A stretch of 64,000 nt of DNA from Allobosea lupini (GTDB lineage Bacteria; Pseudomonadota; Alphaproteobacteria; Rhizobiales; Beijerinckiaceae), in assembly GCF_900109525.1 (NCBI RefSeq), contig NZ_FOAN01000005.1:62001-126000 (forward strand), written 5' to 3'. Below the pieces are notes generated by a model. It was given only the letters and a program-made list of their open reading frames with translations. It made no database searches and was not told where the DNA came from. The translations under genes were made by a program, and so were the position numbers. Shown here one piece after another: positions 19,122 to 26,864 of the stretch. How positions within the stretch are numbered: the first letter of the stretch is position 1; every line of letters starts with the position of its first letter.

Positions 19122-20861
19122 TCACTTGCCGCCGAGGGCCAGCGCCTCCGCCATGACGCGGAAGACGAAGACGTTCGGCTTGTGGCCGCGGAAGCGCTCG
19201 GCGCCCGGGCCCATCGCGGTGAGCAGCACGTCATCGCCGGAATGGACGCCGGAATTGGCGTCGAAGGGCAGGTTGCCCTGCTTGCGGGTGGCGAGCGGCG
19301 AGGCGCAGTCCTTCTCGTTGGCGACATTGGTCTTGCCATCCGGGCCCTTCACGGCCGGGACGCGCTCGCCATCGAGATAGGGCCGGCCGGTGTCGCAGGT
19401 GTCCGGATAGCTGCCGAAGGCGACGGCGAGACGGCGCGAGGTATCGACCTTGGTCGGGTAGCCGTCGGCATCGCGCGGGCCGTAGTTCGGCGGCAGCGAC
19501 TCGTTGTAGGTGCCGAGCTTGTCGCGCAGCAGCTGGCCCGGGCGATCGTCGTCATAGGTGCCGATGATCGAGATCGGATGGGCGTGGTCCGGCACGACGA
19601 TGATCAGCGTGTCGTTGCGGTCGCCGGCGAACTCCTTGGCGACCTTTACGGCGTTGTCGAGCATGATCGTGTCGAAGACCGCGCGTTCCCAGTCGAGCGA
19701 GTGGCTGTACTTGTCGATGCGGGCCGATTCCACCATCAGGAAGAAGCCGTCCTCAGCGCCCTTCAGCATCTCGATCGCGGCCTTGGTCTGCTCGACCACG
19801 TCGGGCTGATCCGGAAATTTCGAGATCGAACCCTTCTTGGCGAGGCGCAGGTCGAAGGCACCGTCGATGTTCGAGGTGTTGTAGAGGCCGAGCAGCTTCT
19901 TGGCGCCGCCGGCGACCGCGGCATTCATCTCGGTCTTGGTGGTGGCGAGCGAGTAGCCCGCGTCCTTGAACTTGGCGATGAAGTCGAGATCGTCGGTGCG
20001 CTTGGTGCCGGGGGTCGACTTCGGCAGGAAGTTCGGCGAGCCGCCGCCCATGATCACGTCGGGCTGCACGTCGAAGAACATCTTGACGATGTCGTTGTAG
20101 TCCGAGCGGCGGCGGGTATGGGCGACCATCGCGGCCGGGGTCGCATCCTCGATCTCGGCATTGGTGACGACGCCGATCGCCATGCCCGAGCGCTTGCGCT
20201 TGATCACCTCGGAGATGGTTTCGACCTTGGGATGGTCGAGCGTCAGCGCGTTCTTGGCGCAGTAGATGCCGAGCGCGTTGACGCAGGATTTGTGGCCGGT
20301 GGTGTAGGCGCTGGCGGAGTTGGCGCTGTCGGTGACGATCGAGTCGGTGCCCGAGGTCGAGATCAGGGCCATGTGCGGCATGTCGTCGATGGCGAGCTCG
20401 CCGCCATAGAGGCCCTGCTCCCAGCCCTTAGACAGGATACGGGCGGCGGTGCGATGCGCGACCGACATGCCGTCGCCGACGAAGAGGATGACGTTCTTGG
20501 CCTTGCGCTCGGGCGTCGCATAGACGGTCCAGTTGACGCTCGCCCTCTCGCTGCCCTGCGTCGCCTCGATGACGTACTGGCCGGCCGGCAGCTGCGCGCC
20601 GCGCAGCCAGAGAGCCGAATGCTTTTGGCCTTCCTCGCTCTGGACGAACTGGGCCTCGCGGCCGAAGGCCTCGTTTACCGGCTTGCCGTTGATCGTGACC
20701 TTGACGTCGGCCGAGGCCGGTGCGTTCGGGAACTCGACCTTGAAGTCGAAGCGCGAGCCCTCGAGGATCTCGGCGCGGTTGAGCGGATAGATGGTCTGCG
20801 CCGTCGCCGGCGCCACGCTGGCGAGCATCGCCGCCGCTATCAGCAAAGTTCGCTTCTGCAT
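19122..20861 (-). CDS. phoA: Alkaline phosphatase
   Basis: A 579-residue periplasmic, zinc-dependent phosphomonoesterase of the PhoA superfamily. It has a Sec signal (RTLLIAAAMLASVAPATAQ), metal site FVGDGMSVAHRTAAR, nucleophile Ser in TDSANSASAYTTGHKS, MVESARIDKYSHSLDW, and IVVPDHAHPISI (Asp-His ligands). It is longer than E. coli PhoA by an N-terminal beta-rich domain (residues about 25-120, HSALWLRGAQLPAGQYVIEA). ATG 20861 is chosen for the signal peptide and the GGAGAAG site. It heads a leftward operon with the Tat protein and ABC genes, and a zinc-type palindrome lies 82 bp upstream. The symbol indicates family, not proven orthology. Confidence 0.92.
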   Translation of the reverse strand: MQKRTLLIAAAMLASVAPATAQTIYPLNRAEILEGSRFDFKVEFPNAPASADVKVTINGKPVNEAFGREAQFVQSEEGQKHSALWLRGAQLPAGQYVIEATQGSERASVNWTVYATPERKAKNVILFVGDGMSVAHRTAARILSKGWEQGLYGGELAIDDMPHMALISTSGTDSIVTDSANSASAYTTGHKSCVNALGIYCAKNALTLDHPKVETISEVIKRKRSGMAIGVVTNAEIEDATPAAMVAHTRRRSDYNDIVKMFFDVQPDVIMGGGSPNFLPKSTPGTKRTDDLDFIAKFKDAGYSLATTKTEMNAAVAGGAKKLLGLYNTSNIDGAFDLRLAKKGSISKFPDQPDVVEQTKAAIEMLKGAEDGFFLMVESARIDKYSHSLDWERAVFDTIMLDNAVKVAKEFAGDRNDTLIIVVPDHAHPISIIGTYDDDRPGQLLRDKLGTYNESLPPNYGPRDADGYPTKVDTSRRLAVAFGSYPDTCDTGRPYLDGERVPAVKGPDGKTNVANEKDCASPLATRKQGNLPFDANSGVHSGDDVLLTAMGPGAERFRGHKPNVFVFRVMAEALALGGK

Positions 20862-20942
20862 GATCTTCTCCGCCCCAATGCATCCGGTGGCCGGTCGGTT
20901 AGGCGCGCGAGATGACACTATGATTACTTTGCTCCGGCCAAA

Positions 20943-20959
20943 TTGTTATACTATAACAA
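20943..20959. promoter_or_regulatory. Perfect 17-bp palindrome, candidate Zur box
   Basis: TTGTTATACTATAACAA is a perfect palindrome about one C. Its core TGTTATA-N-TATAACA equals the central part of the gammaproteobacterial Zur consensus as I recall it from comparative genomics. A TATAGT hexamer inside it, read leftward, could be the -10 of the alkaline phosphatase operon, so binding would block transcription. It lies 82 bp upstream of the phoA ATG. The rest of the gap to 21196 shows nothing else convincing. Confidence 0.7.
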
Positions 20960-21196
20960 CTTGCGATCATCGAGATCGGGCGGCCGGAATGCCTGCGCAT
21001 AGCGCCTAGGCACCCGCCCCTTCATCGTCGCGCGCGAGACATGGTCCGAAAAGCAAGAGCAGGCGGAGCCATTCGCACCCGCCCGCGTTTCGATCAGCGA
21101 GTATCGGGCACGTCAGGCTCATCCTGACAACTCCTGACACATTGCTTTCCTATCAGCCTCGTCGCCGCACGAGGAAACGCCGAAAGAGACATCGCC

Positions 21197-21814
21197 ATGC
21201 TGACCTTCTATCACGCGCCGCAGTCGCGCTCCTTCTCGATCCTCTGGCTGCTTGAGGAGCTCGGCCAGCCCTATGAGACGGAGATCGTCGACATCCGTGC
21301 CGAAGGCGGCCCGCCGGAAAGCTATCGCACCATCCAGCCGCATAAGAAGGTACCGGCAATCGTCCATGACGGCACGACCGTCACCGAGCGCGCCGCGATC
21401 TGCCTCTATCTGACCGAGCAGTTTCCCGAAGCCGGGCTGGCTCCGGCGACCGGCGACAAGGACCGTCCGGCCTTCCTGACCTCGCTGATCTATACCGACG
21501 CCGTGCTCGACCCGATCATCGCGACCTCAGTCCACAAGTTCAAATACGAGGCACGCGGCTTCTCCTTCGGCTCGCATGCCGACACCGTCGCCAATCTCGC
21601 AAAAAAGCTCGGCGAACATCTCTATGCCGCCGGCGAGCGCTTCACCGCCGCCGACACCCAGCTCGGCGCGGGCATCCATTTCGGCATGAACGTCGTCGGC
21701 GTGCTGCCGCGCCTGCCGGTCTTCGAGGCCTATATGGGCCGGATGATGGAGCGGCCGGGGCTGCAACGGACACTGCAGAAGGACGGCACGCCCGCCACCG
21801 CCCAGGCCGGCTGA
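21197..21814 (+). CDS. Glutathione S-transferase family protein
   Basis: A 205-residue cytosolic GST. The N-terminal thioredoxin-like domain starts MLTFYHAPQSRSFSILWLLEELGQPYE and carries the cis-Pro segment HKKVPAIV and TERAAICLYL (the glutathione Glu/Ser-Ala motif). An all-helical C-terminal domain follows (YAAGERFTAADTQLG holds the N-capping box). It conjugates or reduces unknown electrophiles with glutathione. AAAGAGA precedes the ATG. It ends 8 bp from the convergent pentapeptide-repeat gene. Confidence 0.92.
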   Translation: MLTFYHAPQSRSFSILWLLEELGQPYETEIVDIRAEGGPPESYRTIQPHKKVPAIVHDGTTVTERAAICLYLTEQFPEAGLAPATGDKDRPAFLTSLIYTDAVLDPIIATSVHKFKYEARGFSFGSHADTVANLAKKLGEHLYAAGERFTAADTQLGAGIHFGMNVVGVLPRLPVFEAYMGRMMERPGLQRTLQKDGTPATAQAG

Positions 21815-21822
21815 ACCAGTGC

Positions 21823-22764
21823 TCAGCGCCGGCCGAAGCGGAACTGCTCCAGCGCCGCGATCTGCTGTGCCACGGGCGAAACCTGCGCCGCCAGCGAAAT
21901 CCCCTCGAAATGCCGGCGGCCGCGGAAGCGGGCCCGCTCGAAATTCGAGCGACCGTCGAAGGCGGCGTTGCTGAACCAGGCGCCTCTGTCGAAACGAGCC
22001 GCGGCGAAATTCGCCATCTGCCCGAACCGCGCATCCTCGAAGCCGGCATTGCCGGCGAACTCGGCCTCGCCGAAATCGGCCGCGCCCGCGAAGCGGCAAT
22101 CGCCGAAGCCCGCCTCGCCGGCATGGCGCACGCCGCGGAACTGTGTCACGCCGTCGAAACGCGAGCCCCGGAACCAGGCATCGCCGACGAATTCTGCCTC
22201 GACGAAGCAGGCCGTGCCCTCGCAGCGCATGTCGCGGAACTCCGCCGTGCCGTGCAGGGTCGCCGCGCCGAAATCGGCATCCCCGGCGAAATGTGCCCGG
22301 TCGAAGAAGGCGTCGGCACGGAAGCTGGCATCGCGGAAGCTGGCCGGCCCATGAAAATGCGCCTCCGAGAACCAGGCATCGCCGCAGAAGGCGCTGCCGG
22401 AAAAGCGCGCCGCCGCCGGAAAGATGATGCCGGCGACATTGAAATCGCCCTCGAAAATCTCGTCGACCAGCTCGACATCGGCAAAGAGGCGCCAGAGCGC
22501 CAGCAATGCGCCGTCGGTACCGATTCGGCTGCGCAGGCGAGTCATCTCACCGGCCCAGCCATTCCAGGCCGCTGCGCCCTCTCCAAGCCGCGCCAGAATC
22601 GCCTCGCGCCGGGCAGCCATGAAGGCAGACGCCTCCGGCCCGGCCGCGCCGAAGCGCGCCGCGCGCTGCGCAGCGGCAAAGCCGGCCTGATGCGGCCGCG
22701 CCCAGGAATTCAGCTGCAGGAGTTCGGCGCGTGCATCGGGCACGAGCCGGAACAGGCTGGCCAT
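21823..22764 (-). CDS. Pentapeptide-repeat-like protein
   Basis: A 313-residue protein. The first ~100 residues are helical (AAGPEASAFMAARREAILARLG, LLALWRLFADVELVDEIF). Residues about 105-290 are a continuous run of five-residue units with central Phe or Trp preceded by Ala at i-2 (GDAWFSEAHFHGPASFRDAS, ADFGEAEFAGNAGFEDARF). This is the phenylalanine variant of the pentapeptide repeat, which folds into a right-handed quadrilateral beta-helix. No membrane helix or signal peptide. The function is unknown; such helices serve protein or DNA-mimic binding. A possible CtrA site lies just upstream. Confidence 0.88.
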   Translation of the reverse strand: MASLFRLVPDARAELLQLNSWARPHQAGFAAAQRAARFGAAGPEASAFMAARREAILARLGEGAAAWNGWAGEMTRLRSRIGTDGALLALWRLFADVELVDEIFEGDFNVAGIIFPAAARFSGSAFCGDAWFSEAHFHGPASFRDASFRADAFFDRAHFAGDADFGAATLHGTAEFRDMRCEGTACFVEAEFVGDAWFRGSRFDGVTQFRGVRHAGEAGFGDCRFAGAADFGEAEFAGNAGFEDARFGQMANFAAARFDRGAWFSNAAFDGRSNFERARFRGRRHFEGISLAAQVSPVAQQIAALEQFRFGRR

Positions 22765-22781
22765 GGTTGGATGACGCCCCG

Positions 22782-22797
22782 GTTAACGATTCATTAG
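22782..22797 (-). promoter_or_regulatory. Candidate CtrA-type box
   Basis: Read leftward, CTAA-TGAATCG-TTAAC differs by one base from the CtrA consensus TTAA-N7-TTAAC known from Caulobacter and Rhizobiales. It lies 18-33 bp upstream of the pentapeptide-repeat gene start. Confidence 0.35.
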
Positions 22798-23007
22798 CCA
22801 TAGGCGAGCCGCCGATTGGGTTCAATCGCTGCTTTGCGCGCAGCAGGCTCCGACGCCTCTCGTCGATGGACCGTCCGCCCGCGGATTTCTCCGCCAGGGG
22901 CAGTACATCGTTAAGGCTACGGGTCGATAAGCCGCTGTAGCGTAAGGCATTCGAAGTATTTTCAGCGTGATCCTGAGCCGTATCTGCCACGCGGAATGCC
23001 AGCGCCG

Positions 23008-23154
23008 ATGAATGCCATCCTGCCGACGATCCTGTTCACGGCTGCGGCCGACGCAGTGGCGCCGTCGACATCGAAGCACCATATTGCTGGAAACGATGCA
23101 GTGAAGATCGATGGTGGCGAGCTGATTCTCACCATCTTCATCGCCCAGAACTGA
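23008..23154 (+). CDS. Possible 48-residue small protein
   Basis: An ATG at 23008 opens a 48-codon frame beginning MNAILPTILFTAAADAV and ending LILTIFIAQN. The first ~15 residues are hydrophobic. There is no clear ribosome site (GGAA 11 bases upstream at best). It is supported only by being in tandem, 8 bp apart, with a second short frame that has a good ribosome site. It may not be real. Confidence 0.3.
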   Translation: MNAILPTILFTAAADAVAPSTSKHHIAGNDAVKIDGGELILTIFIAQN

Positions 23155-23162
23155 GGGACGCC

Positions 23163-23273
23163 ATGAACCTGCTGGCCCGCTTCATCCTCCGCCTCGGCGC
23201 CGTGCTCGCCCCGGCCCAGCCGCAGCTGAAGCCGATCCCGGTCCCGGTGCGCCGCCCTCAAGCGCGGCGCTGA
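23163..23273 (+). CDS. Possible 36-residue small protein
   Basis: A 36-codon frame, MNLLARFILRLGAVLAP, then a Pro/Arg-rich tail PIPVPVRRPQARR. GAGGG lies 5 bases before the ATG. The sequence suggests a short amphipathic or membrane-associated helix followed by a basic tail. No homologue is recognised. It starts 8 bp after the preceding short frame, so the two could be translated together. Confidence 0.4.
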   Translation: MNLLARFILRLGAVLAPAQPQLKPIPVPVRRPQARR

Positions 23274-23647
23274 GCCGCCCCGCAAGCTTCTCCCCAGAAA
23301 CCATCAGGCCAGGCCATCGCTCTCGCGATGGGCTTGCTCGCATGCGAACTTGCCGCGACATCGTCTTGGGCCGGTGGCGGGCCGCCCGGCCTTGACAGCA
23401 GGCCGCCTGCCCCCAACTCTATGGATATGACGACGAAGTATCGCCTCGTATTCCGGGTCGCCCCGATCGCGGAATCTTAGCCCCGGACTCGGCCCGAGCG
23501 CGCCCCGAGTCCAGGGGTGCCGTCGATGCTGTCCGCCGCCATGGCAGCACGATTGTCCAAGGCGTCTCCCCCAAAGAAAACCTTCCAGACCTTGCCGGTC
23601 GCGCCCTGGCGCCGCCGTCGCGCGCGTCATCGCAGGACACCAGACCC
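23274..23647. other. Intergenic stretch before rnk
   Basis: About 370 bases without a supportable gene. A TTGACA at about 23391-23396 is the only promoter-like hexamer noted, with no good -10 at proper spacing. No repeat family, tRNA or terminator was recognised. Confidence 0.5.
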
Positions 23648-24067
23648 ATGACCCAGCCGAGCCAGAAGACCCATCGCAAGCCGAAGATCATCGTCGGCGA
23701 GATCGACCATGAGCGCCTGACCGGCCTTGCGACAACCGCGCTTGATCGCATCCCGGAGGTCGCCGAGGAACTGCTCGCCGAGATGGACCGCGCCAAGGTC
23801 GTCGCGCCGGCCAAGCTGCCGGCCGACGTCGTGCGCATGGGCTCCTTCGTCACCTTCGATTCCGACAGCGCCCAGCACCGCCGCGTCCAGCTCGTCTATC
23901 CCGGCGAGGCCGATATCGAGCAGGGCCGCATCTCGGTGATGACGCCGATCGGCGCCGCACTGATCGGCCTTGCCGCCGGCCAGTCGATCGCCTGGACCGC
24001 TCGCGACGGCAAGAAGCATGTGCTGACGGTGACCGCGGTCGAGCAGCCCGCCATGGCGGCGACCTGA
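23648..24067 (+). CDS. rnk: Rnk-type nucleoside diphosphate kinase regulator (GreA/B C-terminal fold)
   Basis: A 139-residue protein of the Rnk family. A short N-terminal coiled-coil part (DHERLTGLATTALDRIPEVAEELLAEMDRA) is followed by the GreA/GreB C-terminal FKBP-like domain: VRMGSFVTFD, RRVQLVYPGEADIEQGRISVMTPIGAALIGL. Rnk binds RNA polymerase like a stunted Gre factor and was named for effects on Ndk levels. It is transcribed alone and convergent with the metallo-hydrolase gene. Confidence 0.88.
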   Translation: MTQPSQKTHRKPKIIVGEIDHERLTGLATTALDRIPEVAEELLAEMDRAKVVAPAKLPADVVRMGSFVTFDSDSAQHRRVQLVYPGEADIEQGRISVMTPIGAALIGLAAGQSIAWTARDGKKHVLTVTAVEQPAMAAT

Positions 24068-24115
24068 GCAGATGACGGCCGCCCCCGCTCGCTTGAGGTG
24101 GGGAGGAAGCTGCCC

Positions 24116-25162
24116 TCAGCCGGCCGCCATCACCTTCATGGTCCCGCCCTGCGGCTCGGCCCAGCGCAGTTCGCCGAGCCGCAGCATCGCGTTCACATGC
24201 GCGAAGACCTCGCTGAAGGCGAAGGAGAGCTGGTGCGGGTCGAGCGGCCGCGTAAACATCACCGGCACCAGCTCTGCGACCGAATGCGGCCCCTTGGCGA
24301 CTGCGCCCGCGATCAGCCGGCAGCGCTCGGCGTGATGGGCGCCGAGCGCGGCGCAGCGCTCCTGCAATCCATAGAACGGCAGCTGGTGCCCAGGCAGGAC
24401 CAGCGTCCCGGGCGGGATCGCCTGCGGCAGCGCCCGTAGCGAACGCAGATAGAGGCCGAGCGGATCACCCTCCGCATCCACCGCCCAGACGCTGATGTTG
24501 GGCGTGATCTTGGCGAGCACCTGGTCGGCCGCCAGGAAGACGTTCGCCTCCGGGCAATGGAACATCAATTGCTCCGGCGCATGGCCATCACCTGCGAGCA
24601 CGAAGAAGTCACGCCCGCCGATGCGCAAGACGTCGCCGGCGACGACCCGGGTGAAGGTCGGCGGTAGCGGCGTCACCTGCCGGAGATAGCCATGGCCCAA
24701 AGTCGAGACGACCTGCGTCACCTCGGCCGAGAGGCCGTGGCGCTGATAGAACTGCTTGTAGACCGGCGCCTCGGACGCACCCGGGCTGAGCGAGATGTTG
24801 AGGCAGCCGAGATAGCCGGTCTGGCTGGTCAGGAGCGGCGTGCCGAAACGCTCGCAGAGCCAGCCGGCGAGGCCGATATGGTCTGGATGGAAATGCGTGA
24901 CGAAAAGCCGGGTCAGCCGCTTGCCGGCGAGCGCCCCGGCCATCAGCACGAGCCAGGCCTGCTTGGTCGCCTCGTCGCCGATGCCGGTGTCGATCACGGC
25001 GAAGCCGTCGCCATCCTCGATCAGGTATATGTTGACGTGGTCGAGCCGGAACGGCAGCGCGATCCTGGCCCAGAAGATGCCGGGCGCAACCTCGATCAGC
25101 TGACCGGGCACCGGCGGCTCGGGAAAGGGGAAGGTCAGGCCGTGGGGATCGGGAGCGTGCAA
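24116..25162 (-). CDS. Metallo-beta-lactamase fold hydrolase
   Basis: A roughly 348-residue MBL-fold enzyme. It has the zinc motif THFHPDHIGLAGWL, the strand AVIDTGIGDEATK before it, and a further His/Asp in LAGDGHAPEQLMFHCPEANVFLAADQVL, as in glyoxalase II-like or lactonase-like enzymes. The C-terminal ~90 residues (HHAERCRLIAGAVAKGPHSVAELV) form a helical winged-helix-like domain typical of LACTB2-type proteins. There is no ATG near the start: TTG at 25162 with CAGGG upstream is my choice, while TTG at 25222 would overlap xerC's upstream region. The substrate is unknown. Confidence 0.85.
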   Translation of the reverse strand: MHAPDPHGLTFPFPEPPVPGQLIEVAPGIFWARIALPFRLDHVNIYLIEDGDGFAVIDTGIGDEATKQAWLVLMAGALAGKRLTRLFVTHFHPDHIGLAGWLCERFGTPLLTSQTGYLGCLNISLSPGASEAPVYKQFYQRHGLSAEVTQVVSTLGHGYLRQVTPLPPTFTRVVAGDVLRIGGRDFFVLAGDGHAPEQLMFHCPEANVFLAADQVLAKITPNISVWAVDAEGDPLGLYLRSLRALPQAIPPGTLVLPGHQLPFYGLQERCAALGAHHAERCRLIAGAVAKGPHSVAELVPVMFTRPLDPHQLSFAFSEVFAHVNAMLRLGELRWAEPQGGTMKVMAAG

Positions 25163-25255
25163 TTTGGTCAGCCCTGAACAATGTCTGCAGGGTTCATAGC
25201 AGGCGATGATCGCGCCGGACAACGGTTGTTAAGTCTCGCGCGGCAAGATCGCACG

Positions 25256-26182
25256 ATGAGCGATTTCGACACCCTCCGGCGCGACTGGCTCGCCCATCTC
25301 GGCCATGAGCGCCGGCTCTCGCCGAAGACGCTCGAGGCCTATGGTCGCGACATCGAGCAGTTCGCCACTTTCCTCACGCATCATCTCGATGCGCCCCCTT
25401 CGCTGAAGGCGGTCGCAGCCCTGAAGCCGGCCGATCTGCGCGCCTTCCTCGGCTATCGCCGCCGCGACGGCGTCGGCAACCGCACGCTGATGCGCCAGCT
25501 TGCAGCGCTGCGCTCGCTCGCCCGCTTCGGCGAGCGCAGCGGCCGGTTGACCGCTGCCGCCTTCGCCGCGACCCGCGGACCGCGACTCGGCAAGGGCCTG
25601 CCGCGCCCGCTCGACGCCAAGGCCGCCGCGGCCGTGACCAGGGCCGACAGCCGCGCCGGCGAGGAGCTGCCCGACTGGGTTCTCGCGCGCGACGCCGCCG
25701 TGCTCTCCTTGCTCTATGGCAGCGGCCTGCGCATCTCCGAGGCGCTCGGCCTCAGGCGCTCGCAGGCACCGCTCAGCACCGCCGATGCGCTGACCGTGCT
25801 CGGCAAGGGCGGCAAGACCCGGATGGTGCCGGTGCTGCCGGTGGTGGTCGAATCGATCGGCGCTTATCTCGCGCAATGCCCGTGGCGGCTGGCGCCGGAG
25901 GGGCCACTCTTCGTCGGCGTGAAAGGCGGGCCGCTCTCGCCGCGGATCATCCAGCTCGCGGTCGAGGGCTTGCGCGGCTCGCTCGGCCTGCCGGGCAGCG
26001 CGACGCCGCATGCGCTGCGCCATTCCTTCGCCACCCACCTGCTCGGCCGCGGCGGGGACCTGCGCGCCATCCAGGAGTTGCTCGGCCACGCCTCGCTCTC
26101 GACCACGCAGATCTACACCCGCATCGATTCAGTCCGCCTGCTGGCGGCTTATGATTCCGCCCATCCGCGCGCCCGGGGATAA
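25256..26182 (+). CDS. xerC: Tyrosine recombinase XerC
   Basis: A 308-residue site-specific recombinase. With XerD it resolves chromosome dimers at dif near division. An N-terminal SAM-like domain (FDTLRRDWLAHLGHERRLSPKTLEAYGRDIEQF) precedes the catalytic domain with Arg in YGSGLRISEALGL, Lys in GKGGKTRMVPV, HALRHSFATHLL (His-x-x-Arg), and LGHASLSTTQIYT (His and nucleophile Tyr). The YGSGLRISEAL text favours XerC over XerD. ATG 25256 is used; the longer frame to 25181 lacks homology. No mobile element surrounds it. Confidence 0.92.
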   Translation: MSDFDTLRRDWLAHLGHERRLSPKTLEAYGRDIEQFATFLTHHLDAPPSLKAVAALKPADLRAFLGYRRRDGVGNRTLMRQLAALRSLARFGERSGRLTAAAFAATRGPRLGKGLPRPLDAKAAAAVTRADSRAGEELPDWVLARDAAVLSLLYGSGLRISEALGLRRSQAPLSTADALTVLGKGGKTRMVPVLPVVVESIGAYLAQCPWRLAPEGPLFVGVKGGPLSPRIIQLAVEGLRGSLGLPGSATPHALRHSFATHLLGRGGDLRAIQELLGHASLSTTQIYTRIDSVRLLAAYDSAHPRARG

Positions 26183-26262
26183 CCGCTTACCTTCGGTAAA
26201 TTCGTCTTGATTCCGTCACGCGCACCGGGCATCAGGCGCGGCCTTTCCGGGGGGAATCACTG

Positions 26263-26844
26263 ATGGCCTCAGTTGCACCAGACGTCACCGAAGACAACCA
26301 GCCGACCAGCAAGGTCAACAAGCGCATCGCGCTCCTGATCGGCATTCTCGCGCTCCTGCTCGCCTTCTCGGAGATCGGCGGCAAGAACGCCGAGCAGGAC
26401 GCGCTCGCCAAGAACATCGAAGCCTCCAATCTCTGGGCCTTCTTCCAGGCCAAGACGATCCGCGGCACGACGCTGCGCACCGCCGCCGACGCGATGGAGG
26501 TCGAGCTCGCCGGCGCGACCGACCCGGCCGTGCGCGAGCGCCTGCAGAAGCGTATCGACGGCTGGAAGGCGACGATCGCCCGCTATGAGTCCGAACCCGA
26601 GACCAATGAAGGCCGCAAGGAGCTGATCGTCCGCGCAAAGGCGGCCGAAGCCAAACGCGACATCTCCAGCGCCCGCGACGACAAATACGACATCGTCTCG
26701 GGCCTGCTGCAGATCGCGATCGTGGTCTCGTCCGCGGCGATCATCACCGGCGTCGCCCTGCTTGCCTGGACCGGCGTCGGCCTCGGCGCGCTCGGGCTCG
26801 CGCTGATGATCATCGCCGAGGTCGCGCCGACCGCGCTGTTCTGA
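26263..26844 (+). CDS. DUF4337 family membrane protein
   Basis: A 193-residue inner-membrane protein of the DUF4337 family (function unknown). TM1 is at about residues 22-38 (IALLIGILALLLAFSEIGG). A long helical domain follows with KNIEASNLWAFFQAKTIRGT, the family signature. Two C-terminal helices are VSGLLQIAIVVSSAAIITGVALLAW and GVGLGALGLALMIIAEVAPT. GGGGGAA lies upstream of the ATG. A short inverted repeat, TTACC-TTC-GGTAA (26187-26199), is in the gap after xerC. It converges with the SDR gene. Confidence 0.88.
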   Translation: MASVAPDVTEDNQPTSKVNKRIALLIGILALLLAFSEIGGKNAEQDALAKNIEASNLWAFFQAKTIRGTTLRTAADAMEVELAGATDPAVRERLQKRIDGWKATIARYESEPETNEGRKELIVRAKAAEAKRDISSARDDKYDIVSGLLQIAIVVSSAAIITGVALLAWTGVGLGALGLALMIIAEVAPTALF

Positions 26845-26864
26845 TCAAGCCGAGGGCGCGGCAC

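Noticed and set aside
25181..26182. xerC as part of a mobile element or integron
   Set aside because: No attachment repeats, transposase or cargo genes surround it, and its motifs are those of the housekeeping XerC.
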